Assembly: GCA_022574065.1 (NCBI GenBank) | Contig: JACZST010000015.1 | Location: 1 to 15,660, forward strand | Direction of reading: 5' to 3' | Length of the DNA: 15,660 nucleotides | DNA from: Acidobacteriota bacterium | Lineage (GTDB): Bacteria > Actinomycetota > Acidimicrobiia > Spongiisociales > UBA5794 | Shown: piece after piece, positions 14,069 through 15,660 of the stretch | Position numbering within the stretch: the stretch's first letter is position 1 | Layout of the letters: each line of letters opens with the position of its first letter | Made by a program: the position numbers and the translations under genes | The notes under the pieces: model-generated | What the model was told of the DNA's origin: nothing | Databases searched by the model: none | The model's input: only the letters and a program-made list of their open reading frames with translations

Positions 14069-15136
14069 ATGGCGAGAGCAGCCGACAAGATCGCAGAGAT
14101 GCTGGCGGACTACAACCCTTTGGAGATCGACGAAGCACTCGCTCTGATGCGGGATGGTCGCCCTGTTCCACAGCCGAGTGCATACGACATCGACGTCGGT
14201 TCAGAGGTGGGGGTCGGAGAGGAGGGGCGCGTCGAGCTCAGCGAGCTGGCGCTCGTCGAGCGCATCATCGAGGCGAACAACCTGCTACCGGTGCACTTCC
14301 TCACCGAAGGCGCAGCCCTGCAGGGAGCCGTTGGCAAGGTCGTGGTGAGCCCGCCGGGCTGGTCCGGGACCGGATTCATGGTCTCGCCCTCGTTGTTCAT
14401 GACCAACAACCACGTGATCAGAAACGAGACAGACGCCGATAATGCCCGGGTGAAGCTCAACTATCAGTTCGACCACAATGGCAACGACCAACAGGTGGAC
14501 GAATATCAGGCGGATCCGGCCTCGTTTTTTCACACCAGCCCTTCGCTCGACTACACGATCGTTCGGCTCGAGCCGAAGGCACGAATACAGCGCATCAGCC
14601 GCGGACCCCTGATCCCGGCGGCAGCGGCCGCCGAGACTCTCGTAGAGCAGGGGGCGTTTGAGCGAGTCATCGCCGACGGTGGCGATCTGGGACCTGGATC
14701 CGGGGCGGCCGTCGAGCCCACCGTAGTGGGTCGCATCGGACGGATCCCCCCATGGTGGCTCATCCATGCCGGAGCCAAGTGGGGGTTCATCCCGCTGCGC
14801 GACACCATTGCCTACGCCCCGGGGCAGCGACTCAACGTCATCCAGCACCCCCGGGGACGCCGCAAGGAAGTGGCACTCCAATCCAACACGGTTACCAACA
14901 TTTTCACCAACCACGTTCGCTATTCGACAGATACCGAGCCGGGCTCGTCCGGTTCACCGGTGCTCAACAACTCGTGGGATCTGGTGGCTATCCATCACGC
15001 AGCGGGGTCACAGGACGGAACCGGCGACTGGCTGGACAACCAGGGAGTTCGTATCGACAAGATCGTCGCCGACCTTCGGTCACAGCTCCTTGGGTCGACA
15101 ACCGGTCAGGCCGTGCTCAGCGAGCTGGGGATCTAG
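14069..15136 (+). CDS. Trypsin-like serine protease with N-terminal helical adaptor-like region
   Basis: The product is 355 residues with no signal peptide. The chymotrypsin-fold triad is His115 in FMTNNHVI (110-117), Asp161 in SLDYTIVRLE (159-168) and Ser294 in EPGSSGSPVLN (290-300). VIQHPRGRRKEVAL (257-270) and DLVAIHHAAG (304-313) are also typical of bacterial intracellular members of this group. About 70 residues (170-240) are inserted between the Asp and Ser regions, rich in Gly and Pro. Residues 1-30 form a probable helix pair, and LVERIIEANNLLPVHFLTEG (62-81) looks like the linker seen in trypsin-like proteases that carry an N-terminal effector-associated domain in conflict systems; that match is from memory. 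It is divergent from the glycosylase gene, from which it is separated by 198 bases. It may be the effector or the activator of the island, which is inference. Confidence 0.92.
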   Translation: MARAADKIAEMLADYNPLEIDEALALMRDGRPVPQPSAYDIDVGSEVGVGEEGRVELSELALVERIIEANNLLPVHFLTEGAALQGAVGKVVVSPPGWSGTGFMVSPSLFMTNNHVIRNETDADNARVKLNYQFDHNGNDQQVDEYQADPASFFHTSPSLDYTIVRLEPKARIQRISRGPLIPAAAAAETLVEQGAFERVIADGGDLGPGSGAAVEPTVVGRIGRIPPWWLIHAGAKWGFIPLRDTIAYAPGQRLNVIQHPRGRRKEVALQSNTVTNIFTNHVRYSTDTEPGSSGSPVLNNSWDLVAIHHAAGSQDGTGDWLDNQGVRIDKIVADLRSQLLGSTTGQAVLSELGI

Positions 15137-15229
15137 CCGCCGGCATTCGGACACTACCGCTCGACCGCTCCGACCCAAGAAATCGCCGGTCCAAGGTCAA
15201 GACTCATGTCGGCGTGACGATGAACAGTG

Positions 15230-15451
15230 ATGGCTTGGCTCGTTGTGCCCATCGCAATCGCAGTTGCCGCCGGTATGACAGGTTGGTTTCTCCTCGCCAT
15301 GGCGGAGACGATGTATGGATATCCAGTCGGACGTGAGCTGGTCCGAATGGTCACTGGTCCTCTCGACGAGCACATGTTCCTCCGCAGCGACGTCCGGGAG
15401 CTGGACGAGGCCTTTCGCCGGGTGGTTCGCTCCTACCTCGCTACCGACTGA
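15230..15451 (+). CDS. Small single-helix membrane protein, function unknown
   Basis: The product is 73 residues. A hydrophobic helix (about 3-26, WLVVPIAIAVAAGMTGWFLLAM with short breaks) is followed by a soluble, charged tail (38-73) that ends in a probable amphipathic helix, SDVRELDEAFRRVVRSYL. Codon third positions are mostly G or C, as in the neighbours, which supports it being real. A GTG directly before the ATG (15227) is an equal start candidate; the ribosome site is weak for both. It lies 93 bases after the trypsin-like gene on the same strand and could be co-transcribed with it. No family is recognised. Confidence 0.5.
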   Translation: MAWLVVPIAIAVAAGMTGWFLLAMAETMYGYPVGRELVRMVTGPLDEHMFLRSDVRELDEAFRRVVRSYLATD

Positions 15452-15499
15452 GTATCGACCCTAGACAGCGCCCCAACCCCGGTCGCCTGCAGTCTCGCA

Positions 15500-15541
15500 T
15501 GTCGGCAAAAGCCCTTATCTATGGCGAACTAAATGCCGACA
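15500..15541. repeat. 8-base inverted repeat with 26-base spacer
   Basis: TGTCGGCA at 15500..15507 and TGCCGACA at 15534..15541 are exact reverse complements around an AT-richer spacer. It lies in the 182-base gap between the small membrane protein and the gene starting at the right edge. No T-run follows, so an operator is as likely as a terminator. A second, weaker pair (CCACCC 15556..15561 with GGGTGG 15581..15586) follows. Confidence 0.4.
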
Positions 15542-15633
15542 ATATCTCCTGAGAACCACCCCACTGGTCAGGTAGGAAGAGGGTGGCTGCGCGCCGCGGC
15601 CTCTCTACTCCGCAAAGGAAAGTGAGCGACACA

Positions 15634-15660
15634 ATGCCTCGCAGATTCGGGCCTATTCGC
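15634..15660 (+). CDS. Probable start of a further gene, truncated by the right edge
   Basis: ATG at 15634 opens nine codons (MPRRFGPIR) up to the window end. AAAGGAAA lies at 15614 onward, about 14 bases upstream, and an in-frame GTG at 15622 lies too close to it. The upstream gap with inverted repeats looks like a promoter region. Nothing can be said of function from so short a piece. Confidence 0.4.

Noticed and set aside
15154..15375. Minus-strand 73-codon open frame opposite the small membrane protein
   Set aside because: The plus-strand frame has better codon third positions, a sensible helix plus tail, and runs with its neighbours.
15205..15506. CATGTCGGC found twice (15205..15213 and 15498..15506)
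   Set aside because: A nine-base match 290 bases apart is expected by chance in GC-rich DNA and has no further extension; not an attachment site.

Overview
The window is GC-rich DNA with frequent GTG starts, clear Shine-Dalgarno sites and dense gene packing with 4-base stop/start overlaps. This fits a high-GC actinomycete-type bacterium (Actinomycetota). I cannot fix genus or species from sequence alone. There are no rRNA or tRNA genes, no insertion sequences and no CRISPR array.

Left part (1..6585, all minus strand, read from 6585 down to 1): a six-gene operon in which every gene overlaps the next. The order is a cholesterol-oxidase-like GMC flavoprotein, a conserved 211-residue protein, a metallophosphoesterase with a C-terminal membrane domain, an alpha/beta hydrolase with a cysteine nucleophile, an acetoacetate-decarboxylase-like protein, and a DUF1772-like membrane protein that runs off the left edge. 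This looks like a metabolic operon, probably acting on a lipid or sterol-like substrate, but the substrate is not shown.

Middle and right part (6746..15136): an island of proteases and base-acting enzymes. On the plus strand, a CHAT-family caspase-like protease joined through one membrane helix to an extracytoplasmic CBM9-like domain is followed, 24 bases later, by a subtilisin-family protease with no signal peptide. Converging on them is a minus-strand pair: a 606-residue protein with two uracil-DNA-glycosylase-like domains (the second degenerate), which overlaps by 8 bases an amidohydrolase of the chlorohydrolase/deaminase type with an extra C-terminal domain. Divergent from that pair is a trypsin-like serine protease with an N-terminal helical region. 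Three unrelated protease folds next to a base-excision fold and a deaminase-type hydrolase suggest a proteolysis-controlled conflict or cell-suicide system. The parts are recognisable, but I do not know this combination as a described system.

Right edge (15137..15660): a small single-helix membrane protein, an intergenic stretch with an 8-base inverted repeat, and the probable first codons of another plus-strand gene.
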